A DNA stretch of 64,000 nt. It comes from Sorangium cellulosum So ce56 (GTDB lineage Bacteria > Myxococcota_A > Polyangia > Polyangiales > Polyangiaceae). The notes below the pieces were generated by a model. It was not told the origin of the DNA. It did not search any database and was given only the letters and a program-made list of their open reading frames with translations. Numbering within the stretch: position 1 is the first letter of the stretch; the number at the start of each line of letters is the position of its first letter. The stretch lies in NCBI RefSeq assembly GCF_000067165.1, contig NC_010162.1:12969780-13033779 (forward strand), given 5' to 3'. Position numbers and translations under genes: made by a program. Positions 25,501 through 33,800 of this stretch are shown here, one piece after another.

Positions 25501-26578
25501 GGGTCGGGCGCGCCAGGCAGGCCTCGGCGATCACCTTCCTCTCGAGGAGATCGCGCGCGAAGAGCGCGCGTCGCCCGGCCGGCCTCTCCGATGGCGTCGC
25601 GGGCTGCGCGGGCTCGGGCTGCGCCGGCGGCTCCAGGCCGACCCAGGACAGGCTCCGGACCGCGACGGGCTCGCCGTCATCGTTCGGGCGGAGGAGGTCC
25701 TCCAGCGACCGCCTCAGGGGCTCGCGCAGCGCGAGGAGCGCGTCCGGAAAGAGGAAGTACGCCTCGACGCCCGCCGCGAACGGCCGGTCCGCCGCGAGGC
25801 GGCGCGCTTGCATCGCGGAGAGCGCTGCGCCGACGCTGCCGAGCGCCTCGTCGACGAGGCCCGCGGTGCTCTCGACCCAGGCGGCGCCCGGCTGCGCCCA
25901 GCCGAGCGTCGCCTGGCGGAGATCGGCGTCGAGCTCGTGCGCGAAGCGGTCGAACCCGTCGAGCCGGTCGCTCTGCGTGATCGCGAGGTGGACGGGGACC
26001 TGCATCCCGAGGTGCTGCTGCGCCTCGTCGAGCCGCTGGCGCAGGTGGGCGATCTCCCGTTGCTGGGCCGGCGCCGCGCCGTCGCTGTCGAGCAAGTCGC
26101 GGGCGGAGAGCGCGACGAGGATCCCGTCGACGGGCCGCTCGGAGCGCGCGCGCCGCATCGCCTCGAGGACGGCGCGGAAGCCGGACGCGCGCGGCGTCCC
26201 GCCGCCCTGCGGCTCGTTCGCGAGCAGCCGCCCCGCCGGCTCGACGAAGATCGCCCGCTCGAAGAGCCACACCTGGCAGGTCGACGGATCGCCCAGCGAG
26301 CGCGCGGTCGTCCCGGAGCGCGGCGTGAGCCCGGCGCCGGCGAGCAGCGTGGATTTGCCGGCGCCGGCGGCGCCGAGCACGAGGAAGCACGGGATCTCGT
26401 CGGGCGACGCCCTGAGCGCCGCGCGCGCCGCGGTGAAGAGCCGCGCCATCTCACGCTCGAGATCGTCGGTCGGCGCGGCGCCTGCCGCGCGGCGCCGGCG
26501 CCGCGCGCGGAGGAGCAGCGCCAGACCGACGAGCGCGGCGACGAGCAGCGCGAGGGCGATCGCGAGGGGCCACGTCAC
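22571..26578 (-). CDS. tssM: T6SS inner-membrane protein TssM (IcmF/VasK)
   Basis: The 1335-residue protein starts with a membrane segment (PLAIALALLVAALVGLALLL), a Walker A motif GAAGAGKS at 69-76, a domain with DRLDGFDRFAHELDADLR, a second membrane segment near RIATVAIALLYSVFLG, and a long periplasmic part with FLLNDLPTVTFENCI and a C-terminal LRWAKNSPDIPSVEQNAG. TssM spans the envelope with TssL and TssJ. The P-loop is intact, which is not true of all TssM proteins. The start is GTG at 26578, sharing GTGA with the stop of tssL. Length is normal for the family. Confidence 0.95.
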   Translation of the reverse strand: MTWPLAIALALLVAALVGLALLLRARRRRRAAGAAPTDDLEREMARLFTAARAALRASPDEIPCFLVLGAAGAGKSTLLAGAGLTPRSGTTARSLGDPSTCQVWLFERAIFVEPAGRLLANEPQGGGTPRASGFRAVLEAMRRARSERPVDGILVALSARDLLDSDGAAPAQQREIAHLRQRLDEAQQHLGMQVPVHLAITQSDRLDGFDRFAHELDADLRQATLGWAQPGAAWVESTAGLVDEALGSVGAALSAMQARRLAADRPFAAGVEAYFLFPDALLALREPLRRSLEDLLRPNDDGEPVAVRSLSWVGLEPPAQPEPAQPATPSERPAGRRALFARDLLERKVIAEACLARPTRLTLQRRQRVVRALRIATVAIALLYSVFLGLESNRLERHAASLLPFLSDLAASLRHMKLEDPSADPSGAVRAERSVRLLQGLSAIEGTRLRSALVPGSWLSGIDARIEQAIASAYERVILDAFRVGLHARTGPLFGEPPALLPAGAEIAAATLERTPEYVALEAWLREVAAFEGQVARFETLVAGPPKDPTTEAGDARVQSVADLAESVLQHRLPPARTTAYQRRALLAIPPLSPFGLDAYRDPARARSDRLFSQLYQRISRTLDEAALRADVDALVRGLKELERGGPEYRSASLAALHDAIARTEARLAAPTLSWVAADRLPPNAALDRLLAAVRTLKLLGDPAYGLVKDDGEGRLLLLKSYLGGAETALSGPLLVRKEGEVQLQLSPFVAALKEPSAALLRQRFMEPVDNVDPLPATLDDARLSWNVEELKEGAKRLKEYEAFAQEEGLKRFPEKVRGTLGELALRNLRDNVLAAVGKAARREMAPPPSESRRVETVRADVGTLALASEPLREILAAAGRLGLEEVRDRVRALVRGQGAYLLTLASRTLEADGLYEVKNGTFLWWNGERSPAFEAFGLADGDGAQLAEYAVAQRGRADALTRALAEPVLGLLESAEVAADARSVNGMAPWQHIVGALRDYEGKKAGNSVAALERFLLNDLPTVTFENCIAQIERVPVDVRSDDYFARRRRRILVLLRDRCATLATEEIRTKYPSLRRSFHRSLADRFPFARLEPGVEREDANPDDVRLFLQSASDFRKRFRPVLSLRGGAAARDVVRFLDRMEKVREFLAPMWAQGDATMDGSFDVTTAFRVNQAREVAGNQIAEWSLRIAEERLFLGGPKPTATWRLGDPVQLTLRWAKNSPDIPSVEQNAGAVAKERTATFEASGPWALLRLIAMHTHAAEEAELKKEDAVANILQLVVFTIPDPAGGWLERAGTTGGSARVFVRLGLVGKEKDKQLKYPDFPTTAPVLDSE

Positions 26579-27375
26579 GGCGCGCCCTCGATCCGGTCGA
26601 GCTCCTCGACCACGCGATCGACGCGGTACAGCCAGACGCCCTGCGCGGCGAGCGCCAGCAAGCCCGCGACGACGGCGAGCGGGACGACGCCGGCGCGCAG
26701 CGACGGCAGCCGGCTCCGCGACGAGCCCCCGAGGGTGTGCGCGTGGGCCTGGGGGCAGAGCTCGGTGAGCCCGGTGGCCAGGGTGGGATCGACGCGCTGG
26801 AGGTGGAGCGCCAGGTCCTGCCGGTACCGCTCCGGCTTGTCGCGCAGGCCGAGCGCGCGGTATTTGCCCTGGAAGCCGAGCGCGAGGGCGGCGAGGTAGA
26901 CGAGCAGCAGCGCGGAGGGGGCCGCGTCGTGCCCGGAGAGCACGTCGTCGAGCTTGCGGAAGATGCGCTCGCCGGAGACGTAGGTGTGGAAGATGTGCGC
27001 CTCCAGCGGGCGCTCCGCCCACGCGTACCGCCCGTCCCATTCGGCCTGGAGGAGGAGCTCATCGGCCATGGCGGCCATCACGTACTGGGCGTCGTCGTAG
27101 GCCCGGAGCTCGTGTTTGGTGAGCTTGCGGCCGAGCGAGACGGCCTGGGTCTCCAGGAAGTCGACGAGGCGCTGCCGCACCGTCTCGATGCCTGGCGCGA
27201 GCCCTCCGTGCGCGAGGGTGACGAGCTGTCGTTGCCGCACGACCTCGGCGTAGAACGCATGGAAGGCGTCGAGCAGGAGCGTGCTCCCCGCGAGCGCCTG
27301 CACGGGGCTCCCCTGGAGAGGGGCCGGGGCCTCCCGTCGTGGCGTCTCCACGGTGGCTGTAGCTCCTGCGGTCAT
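26575..27375 (-). CDS. tssL: T6SS inner-membrane protein TssL (DotU/IcmH)
   Basis: The 266-residue protein has the DotU core: FLETQAVSLGRKLTKHELRA, YDDAQYVMAAMADELLLQAE, FHTYVSGERIFRKLDDVLSG, YLAALALGFQGKYRALG, and a single C-terminal membrane anchor (AGVVPLAVVAGLLALAAQGV). No OmpA-like peptidoglycan-binding extension is present. It is a cytoplasm-facing partner of TssM and docks TssK. It is linked to tssK by an ATGA overlap and to tssM by GTGA. Confidence 0.95.
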   Translation of the reverse strand: MTAGATATVETPRREAPAPLQGSPVQALAGSTLLLDAFHAFYAEVVRQRQLVTLAHGGLAPGIETVRQRLVDFLETQAVSLGRKLTKHELRAYDDAQYVMAAMADELLLQAEWDGRYAWAERPLEAHIFHTYVSGERIFRKLDDVLSGHDAAPSALLLVYLAALALGFQGKYRALGLRDKPERYRQDLALHLQRVDPTLATGLTELCPQAHAHTLGGSSRSRLPSLRAGVVPLAVVAGLLALAAQGVWLYRVDRVVEELDRIEGAP

Positions 27376-28715
27376 GCTCGCTCGTCGGTCGCTTTCACGT
27401 ACAGGACGAGCTCTGCAGGCCCGGCGGCCGCGGAGGGATCTCCCGTGTTGAAGATGAGGAGCGGCTCGCCGAGATCGAGGTAGGGGCTCGACGGCTCGAG
27501 CTCGAAGAGCACGGTCCCTGCGGGCGCGATCAGATCCCCGTGGCGATCGACGCGCCGCCGTCCGGCGCCGAGCACGCGGCTCTGCTGCATCTCGCGCGCG
27601 CGGCGCGCCGAGCCGATGAGCGCGCCCTCGACCCAGCTCACGACGTCCTTTTCCTGCGCCCCGCGGCGGCCGCGCACGGCGACGAGCACGGGCCGCCCGG
27701 CGAAGCGCCGCTGGAACTCCACGAGATAGCGCCCCTCGCCGAAGTCGAAGGGGTGCGCCGTGAACGACTCCAGGATGCCCTCGTCGACGAGGCGAAAGAC
27801 GTGGTCGCGCGCGGTGCTGAAGGTGACCCGCAGATCGTCGTGCTGGTAAGCGGGCAGGACGGGCGGGACCGGCATGCGGGCGAGGGCAGCGAGGTGGCCA
27901 ACGAGGGAGGAGAGCGCGAGGTAGAGGGCGTAGGGGTGAGATCTGCCCGTGCCGAGCACGACCTCGAAGGGGGGCAAGGCGGTGACGAGGGCGTGGATTT
28001 GCCGGCGCAGCTCCTCGAGCACGTCTCGCTCCTTGCTGCGAGAATGCGCGCTGAGCCTGTCGGCGAGCCGCAGCGCCTTTTCGCGCAGCCGCGCGGTGAT
28101 CTGGCCGCACATCGCGCCGAGCGGCGAGGTGAGGGGGACGGTCATGCTCGGCGGCAGGTACTCGGTGCGCACGAACGCCTCCCCTTCGCGCCGCAGCTCC
28201 GCGACGGGCAGGCACACGAAGCGGGCCGGCGGCGCGGCCGCGACGAGCAGGCGCGCCACCGGGACGAGGCGCGGGATCGGGAGCGGCTCTTCTCCCGTGT
28301 TGTCGTCCGGGACCGGCGCTCCCTCGATCGAGCGATAGCGGGCGAGATCGCCGCCGGTGGCGGCGCCGCCGAGGTGCTCCTTGGGCACGGCGAGGTACGC
28401 GGTGAGGGGGCCTGCCGCGAGCTCGGCGGCATGGGGCTTGAGGTCGACCTGGAGCTCGGGATCGCGCGCGGTGTGATGGACGACGAGGTGATCGGGGAGC
28501 ACGGCCTCGACCTCGAGGACGCGCAGCGTGCCGCTCGCCAGCAGCCCGGCGTCGATCTCGAGGTGGTGGACCCCGTAATGGAACGGGTGGAGCTGCCCGA
28601 GGTGGTAATCGAGGAGGCGCTCGGAGCGCCGCGCGGCCTCCTGGAAGTGCTGCGGCGAGAGCAGCATACCGTCGTGCCACTGGACGGCGGCGGGTACTTC
28701 CGCGGGGCGCCTCAT
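27372..28715 (-). CDS. tssK: T6SS baseplate-membrane adaptor TssK (ImpJ/VasE)
   Basis: The 447-residue protein begins with the family's VQWHDGMLLSPQHFQEAARR and YHLGQLHPFHYGVHHLEID, has EYLPPSMTVPLTSPLG in the middle, and ends with the LEPSSPYLDLGEPLLIFN beta-rich head domain. TssK trimers link the TssEFG wedges to TssL and TssM. Length and motifs are normal. Its stop overlaps the start of tssL (ATGA). About 80 bases separate it from tssJ. Confidence 0.95.
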   Translation of the reverse strand: MRRPAEVPAAVQWHDGMLLSPQHFQEAARRSERLLDYHLGQLHPFHYGVHHLEIDAGLLASGTLRVLEVEAVLPDHLVVHHTARDPELQVDLKPHAAELAAGPLTAYLAVPKEHLGGAATGGDLARYRSIEGAPVPDDNTGEEPLPIPRLVPVARLLVAAAPPARFVCLPVAELRREGEAFVRTEYLPPSMTVPLTSPLGAMCGQITARLREKALRLADRLSAHSRSKERDVLEELRRQIHALVTALPPFEVVLGTGRSHPYALYLALSSLVGHLAALARMPVPPVLPAYQHDDLRVTFSTARDHVFRLVDEGILESFTAHPFDFGEGRYLVEFQRRFAGRPVLVAVRGRRGAQEKDVVSWVEGALIGSARRAREMQQSRVLGAGRRRVDRHGDLIAPAGTVLFELEPSSPYLDLGEPLLIFNTGDPSAAAGPAELVLYVKATDERA

Positions 28716-28794
28716 GCGTGAGCTTTCCTGGCGAGGCGTGGCTGCCCGGCAGCGTGGCTGCCCGTGGCGTGGCGCGTCGGGAGCTTGCCTGCGA

Positions 28795-29292
28795 TCATCG
28801 GTTTTGCTCCAGGGCTTCGAGGGTGGTCACGGCGAAGTCGCCGTCCTGCAGCTCGATCCGGATCCGCTGCTGGGAGCCGAGGCGGATGCGGTGGGATCCG
28901 GGCGCGCGGTAATTGGCGAACACGAGCGGCTTCGCATTTCGGGGGATCTCCACCACGACGGGAGGCGGCGTGTACCCCGGCACGAACTCCCATTCCCACT
29001 CGGTGAACGCGTCTCCGCCAGGGAAATCGCGCCGGAGCTGATCCCTTTGTTCGTACCACTGCTTCGCCGACATCTCGGCGAGGCGCTCGAACAGTTTCGC
29101 GTCATAGACAGCCAGGAGCGTGACAGGGATCGGGGAGTTCTGGTTCGCCAGCGCGGCGATGCGGATCTCGAGAAGAAGGCGAGTAGCTACCACCCCGCCC
29201 CCGCAACCCATGAGCGCGCAGGCCGCCAGCAGGGCCCCGAGGGTGCGGCGGAGCGAACTCCGGCGCCCCCGGACGCCGGTCGGGTACGGCAT
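28795..29292 (-). CDS. tssJ: T6SS outer-membrane lipoprotein TssJ (VasD)
   Basis: The 165-residue protein has a basic N-terminus, a hydrophobic LGALLAACALMGC with the lipobox Cys, then short beta-rich TssJ elements (LLLEIRIAALANQNSPIPVT, LLAVYDAKLFERL). It ends with a beta segment (QRIRIELQDGDFAVTTLEAL). TssJ anchors TssM at the outer membrane. I chose the ATG at 29292; another ATG 11 codons upstream (29325) is possible and neither has a clear ribosome-binding site. It is the first gene of the minus-strand T6SS array, so its promoter should lie in 29293-29780. Confidence 0.88.
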   Translation of the reverse strand: MPYPTGVRGRRSSLRRTLGALLAACALMGCGGGVVATRLLLEIRIAALANQNSPIPVTLLAVYDAKLFERLAEMSAKQWYEQRDQLRRDFPGGDAFTEWEWEFVPGYTPPPVVVEIPRNAKPLVFANYRAPGSHRIRLGSQQRIRIELQDGDFAVTTLEALEQNR

Positions 29293-29780
29293 GGAAGCGA
29301 TGGTAACTGGGGGCGCGCGGCGCATGGAAAAAAACTGCAGAGGCCGGTGAAGCGGCCGATGCGGCCGAGGCGCTCGTCCGGTTGATGCAACGAGGCATGA
29401 GCGCCGCGTCGAACGGCACGGCGCCGGCTGGTTCGGTGCTGCGCGCGCGGAATGCTTCAGGCGCACTGGCAACGCGTCCGACACACGAATTACCTCTTCT
29501 TGTCGAGATGTTCATGTGTGCAGGGCCGGCGCGGTGTGCCGGGGTCTGAGGAATCCGAGGAAGGAACGATCTCGGAGGGGCTCGCAAGAGAGGAGACGGG
29601 CTCGGTCTCGCGGCGCGCGAGCCGGCGGCCATGGGGCTCGTGACCGCGCACTATTCCGTTGGCCCGCGCTAGGCACCCACGTAAGATGCAGCGGGGACTT
29701 GGTTGTGGAGGAGATGCCGGCTGCGCAGGACGGGCGCGGAGGCGCCATGACCTTCTTGCCACCTTGATGGAGCACCTGAG
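29293..29780. other. Divergent intergenic region between tssJ and a TPR-type gene
   Basis: No gene is supported in these roughly 490 bases. Several short frames occur but none has a ribosome-binding site or protein-like composition. The region must hold the promoter of the T6SS array (minus strand) and probably that of the TPR/Cys-rich gene pair (plus strand). I could not identify a convincing sigma-70 or sigma-54 element by eye. Confidence 0.6.
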
Positions 29781-30884
29781 ATGTCCGCTTCGACCTGCGC
29801 GGGGTCCGACCAACTCTCCTCTTCGCCTCGTCGTTCTCTCGGCCGTCGGTCTGGCAGCTGGGCGGCGGCGGTCCTGCTGGGGTGCGCGCTGCTGGGGTCG
29901 ACGGCGCCGGCCAGCGCGAGCGATCCAGAGCAGCTCTTCGAGAGAGGGATGGCGGACCTTCAGGCCGGTCGTCACGACGCGGCGTGTCCTCTGCTTCGCA
30001 AGAGCTATCGGCTGGAGAAGCGGCCGCGGACGCTGTTTCATCTTGCCGAGTGCGAGGAGCGGGCGGGGCGCATCGCCACGGCGGCGCTGCACTACGATGA
30101 ATACCTCGACGCGCTCGAGCGCCTGTCCCCTCCGGAGCAGCAGGACGAGGCGGCGCGGCAGAAGCTCGCGCTGGAGAGGCGGGAGCGGCTCGACGCCGAC
30201 ATCCCCCGGGTGACGTTCCGGCTTCCGGAGACGGCGCCGAAGGGGACGAAGGTGACGCGGTCGTCGAAGGCGAGCCCGGACCCGGTGCCGGTGGTGCTCG
30301 GGGTCCCGGTGCCGGTCGATCCGGGAGAGCAGTGGGTGAGGACCGAGCCGCCCGGGGGGCCGCCGCGGGACAGGCGGTTCTTCGTGAACCGGAGAGAGCG
30401 CCAGACGATCGATCTGACGGTGGCGCAGCCCGGCGATGAGGCGAAGACGGTGCGATATAGCCGGCCGCTCGAGCCTGTGCCGGTGTTGCTCCCTCCATCC
30501 ATCGACGACGGGATGTCAGGACGCCGGCTCGGCATGTACATCGCGGGGGGCGTGGGATTGGCAGGGGTCGTTGCCGGATCCATCGCAGGCTGGGTGACGT
30601 TGAGCCAGAAGGAGACCATCGCGGAGAACTGCCGCGACAGCTTCTGCAACAAGACGGGGGAGGAAGCGATCCACACGGCGGCGGTCGCGAGCCCCATAAG
30701 CACCGCAAGCTTCGGGGTCGGCCTGGGCGCGCTCGGGGTGGCGGTGGTGTTGCTTCTGACGGAGCCGGTGCCTGCACGTGTGGGTCAGGCACCACGGCGT
30801 CACCTGGGGGCCGCGGCGGACCCGGAGCTATGGGCAGGGGGCAGCGCGCGCGAGGCTGTCGCCGGGATGAGGTGGGTATGGTGA
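29781..30884 (+). CDS. Exported TPR-type protein with C-terminal membrane segments
   Basis: The 367-residue protein has a signal peptide (WAAAVLLGCALLGSTAPASA), then a short TPR-like helical region (DPEQLFERGMADLQAGRHDA, PRTLFHLAECEERAGRIATA, ALHYDEYLDALERL) at about 47-125, a Pro-rich beta segment, and two hydrophobic stretches near 250-275 and 305-330. This layout is common in exported myxobacterial TPR proteins of unknown role. Its TGA lies within the start of the next gene, the giant Cys-rich lipoprotein, so the two are translationally coupled and may act together at the envelope. Confidence 0.75.
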   Translation: MSASTCAGSDQLSSSPRRSLGRRSGSWAAAVLLGCALLGSTAPASASDPEQLFERGMADLQAGRHDAACPLLRKSYRLEKRPRTLFHLAECEERAGRIATAALHYDEYLDALERLSPPEQQDEAARQKLALERRERLDADIPRVTFRLPETAPKGTKVTRSSKASPDPVPVVLGVPVPVDPGEQWVRTEPPGGPPRDRRFFVNRRERQTIDLTVAQPGDEAKTVRYSRPLEPVPVLLPPSIDDGMSGRRLGMYIAGGVGLAGVVAGSIAGWVTLSQKETIAENCRDSFCNKTGEEAIHTAAVASPISTASFGVGLGALGVAVVLLLTEPVPARVGQAPRRHLGAAADPELWAGGSAREAVAGMRWVW

Positions 30885-33800
30885 TGCGCGGGTCTGGGTG
30901 GGGAGCGAGCTCGGGTGGGGCACGGCGCCGCGTGGGCAGGGGGCCGAGCATGCCGGCGGGCCTCGCGCTCTTCGCGCTCTGGGTGCTCGCGACGATCGCC
31001 AGCTGCGCCGATCTCCTGGGCGTCGACACGGAGAGCGAGCACAATCCGTGCAACGATCCCAACGCGGATGAGCTCCCTCCCGTCTCGTGCCATGAGGGCC
31101 GAGGGATCTGCTGGGTGCTGCTCGACGCGTGCGACGATCTCGGGCTACCCGCCACCTGTCCACCGCTCGAACCGAAGCCCAGCGATACCTGCAACGACAA
31201 TTTCGACAACGACTGTGACGGCGCCATCGATGAGGATGATTGCGCCTGCCAGAACGGGGCGGAGAAGCTGTGTTACCCCGCGTCGCAGGACACCCTGGGC
31301 CAGGGGAGAGGTCTCTGCCGCGAGGGGACCCAGCCCTGCCAGAACGGCGTCTGGGGGCAGTGCGCGGGGGCCATCGTCCCGACGTCCGAGCTCTGCGATC
31401 AGCTGGACAACGACTGTGACGGCGAGGTCGACGAGGGGTGCCCTTGCAACGACGGTGATGAGCAGTTCTGCTACAGAGGGCCGGAAGACACGCTCGGTCA
31501 TGATCCGTGCAACTATGGCCGGCAGCACTGCAACGAGGGTCGCTGGGGCGAGTGCAAGGATGATGTCCTCCCCAGCCTGGAGCGCTGCGACAACCTGGAC
31601 AACGACTGCGATGGCGTGACCGACGATCTGCCCGGCGTCGGTTTGCCTTGCGAGACGGGGCTCTCTGCCCGATGCAGCGCGGGGACCACCCAGTGCGACG
31701 CCGAGGACGGCAGCATCCGATGCCTGCCCAAGGCGACGAGCGACGCTGAGCAGTGCAATGGAGAGGACGACAACTGCGACGGGCAGGTCGACGATGGCCC
31801 CTTTTGCTGCCCGGACAACACATTGAACGGCAACGAGAGCGACATCGACTGCGGCGGCTCGTGCCTCGAGAAGTGCGAGGTCGGCGAGATGTGCCGGGAC
31901 GATGTCGACTGCAAGACGTCCATCTGCGCGGGGACGCGGTGCCAGCCGAAGAAGGGGCTCGGTGAGCCCTGCGACGCGGACGTGAAGTGCGAGAGCACTC
32001 ACTGCGTCGACGGTGTGTGCTGCGACGCTGAGTGCTCGGCTCTCTGCTATGCGTGCACGACGTCACTGCGGGGCATCGGACAAGACGGTGTCTGCGGGCC
32101 GATCGCGTCCGATCGGGACCCGGATGAAGAGTGCAACTCCCAGGCACCGGCGACGTGCGGCAACACGGGCTTCTGCAACGGTGCTGGCGCCTGCCAGCAG
32201 CACCCGGCGACGACGGCGTGCAGGGAGGCGACCTGCAGCGCCGACGGCATCACGCTGGAGCTCGCGGACACGTGCAATGGGAGCGGGTCGTGCGTGGACC
32301 GGGGCAACCAGAGCTGCGCTCCTTTCAGCTGCAGAGGCGACGCGTGCACCGACCAGCTTCGCGCCGGGGAGCCGTGCACGTCGGCCTCCGAGTGCGCGGA
32401 CGGCTACTGCGTGGACGGCGTGTGCTGCCAGACGGCGTGCGGTAACGGCAGTCCGGGCGACTGCCAGGCGTGCAACGTTGCCGGCCACCTGGGCACCTGC
32501 TCTCCGAGCCCGGCCGGGGCGATCTGCCGCGGGGCGACGGACGTTTGCGACGTCGCCGAGCTGTGTGACGGCGCCAGCACGGTGTGCCCTGCGGACGGCG
32601 TGCGTGACGCGGGCGTCGTGTGCCGTTCGAGCACGGGGGACTGCGATGTCGCTGAGGCGTGCAACGGGCTGACGAAGGCGTGCCCCGTCGAGGCATTCAA
32701 GCCGAGCGGAACGGTGTGCCGCGGTGCGGCGGGCGACTGCGACTTGCCGGAAACGTGCACCGGTACGGGGGCGGTGTGCCCGGACGATGTGTTCCGATCG
32801 AGCACGACCGTGTGCCGTGCGTCCGCCGGCGGGTGTGACGTGCCGGAGATGTGCAGCGGCCTGAGCCCGGTGTGCCCGGGCGACACGCGGTTGCCCAGCG
32901 GCACCGTGTGCCGCGAGGCCGAGGGCGAGTGTGACATCGCGGAGACGTGCAGCGGTACGAGCGCGGTCTGTCCGAGCGATCAGAGGAGGCCCAGCGGGAC
33001 GGTGTGCCGTGAGGCGGGGCCGGGCGGCTGTGACGTGGAGGAGCGGTGCAACGGGACGAGCCCAGCGTGCCCGGGCGATGCGGTGAGGCCGTCCGGCGCG
33101 GTGTGCCGTGCGTCGGCGGGGGCGTGCGATATCGCGGAGGCCTGTGATGGATCGAGCGCCGTGTGTCCGGGCGACGCGGTGAGGGTGAGCGGGACCGTGT
33201 GCCGCGCGTCGGCGGGCGGCTGCGATGTCGCGGAGACCTGCGATGGGGCGGGGGCTGCGTGCCCGGTCGATGCGCGGGCGCCGAGCGGCACGGTGTGCCG
33301 CGCGGCGGCGGGCGGCTGCGATGTCGCGGAGATCTGTGACGGGTCGGGCATCGTGTGTCCGGCCGACGCGATGAGGGCCGGCGGAACGGTGTGCCGGGCG
33401 GTAGCGGGCGACTGCGATGTGGCGGAGACCTGCGATGGGGCAACGGCTGCGTGCCCGAGCGATGTGGTGAGGCCGACCGGTACGACGTGCCGGGTGGTGG
33501 CGGGCGGTTGCGATGTGGCGGAGACGTGTGATGGGGCGACCGCCGTGTGCCCTGTCGATGCGGTGAGGGCGACCGGCGCGGTGTGCCGCGTGGCGGCGGG
33601 TGATTGCGATGTGGCGGAGACGTGTGATGGGGCGACCGCTGGGTGCCCGAGCGACGCGCGGGTGCCGGGTGGCACGGTGTGCCGCGCGGCGGCGGGGGAT
33701 TGCGATGTGGCGGAGACCTGCAATGGGACGGCCGCTGGGTGCCCGAGCGACGCGCGGGTGCCGGGCGGCACGGTGTGCCGCGCGTCGGCGGGGGATTGCG

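Noticed and set aside
29490..31227. Long minus-strand Ser/Pro-rich frame over the TPR-type gene
   Set aside because: It is a shadow of the plus-strand genes and would overlap the divergent promoter region of the T6SS array.
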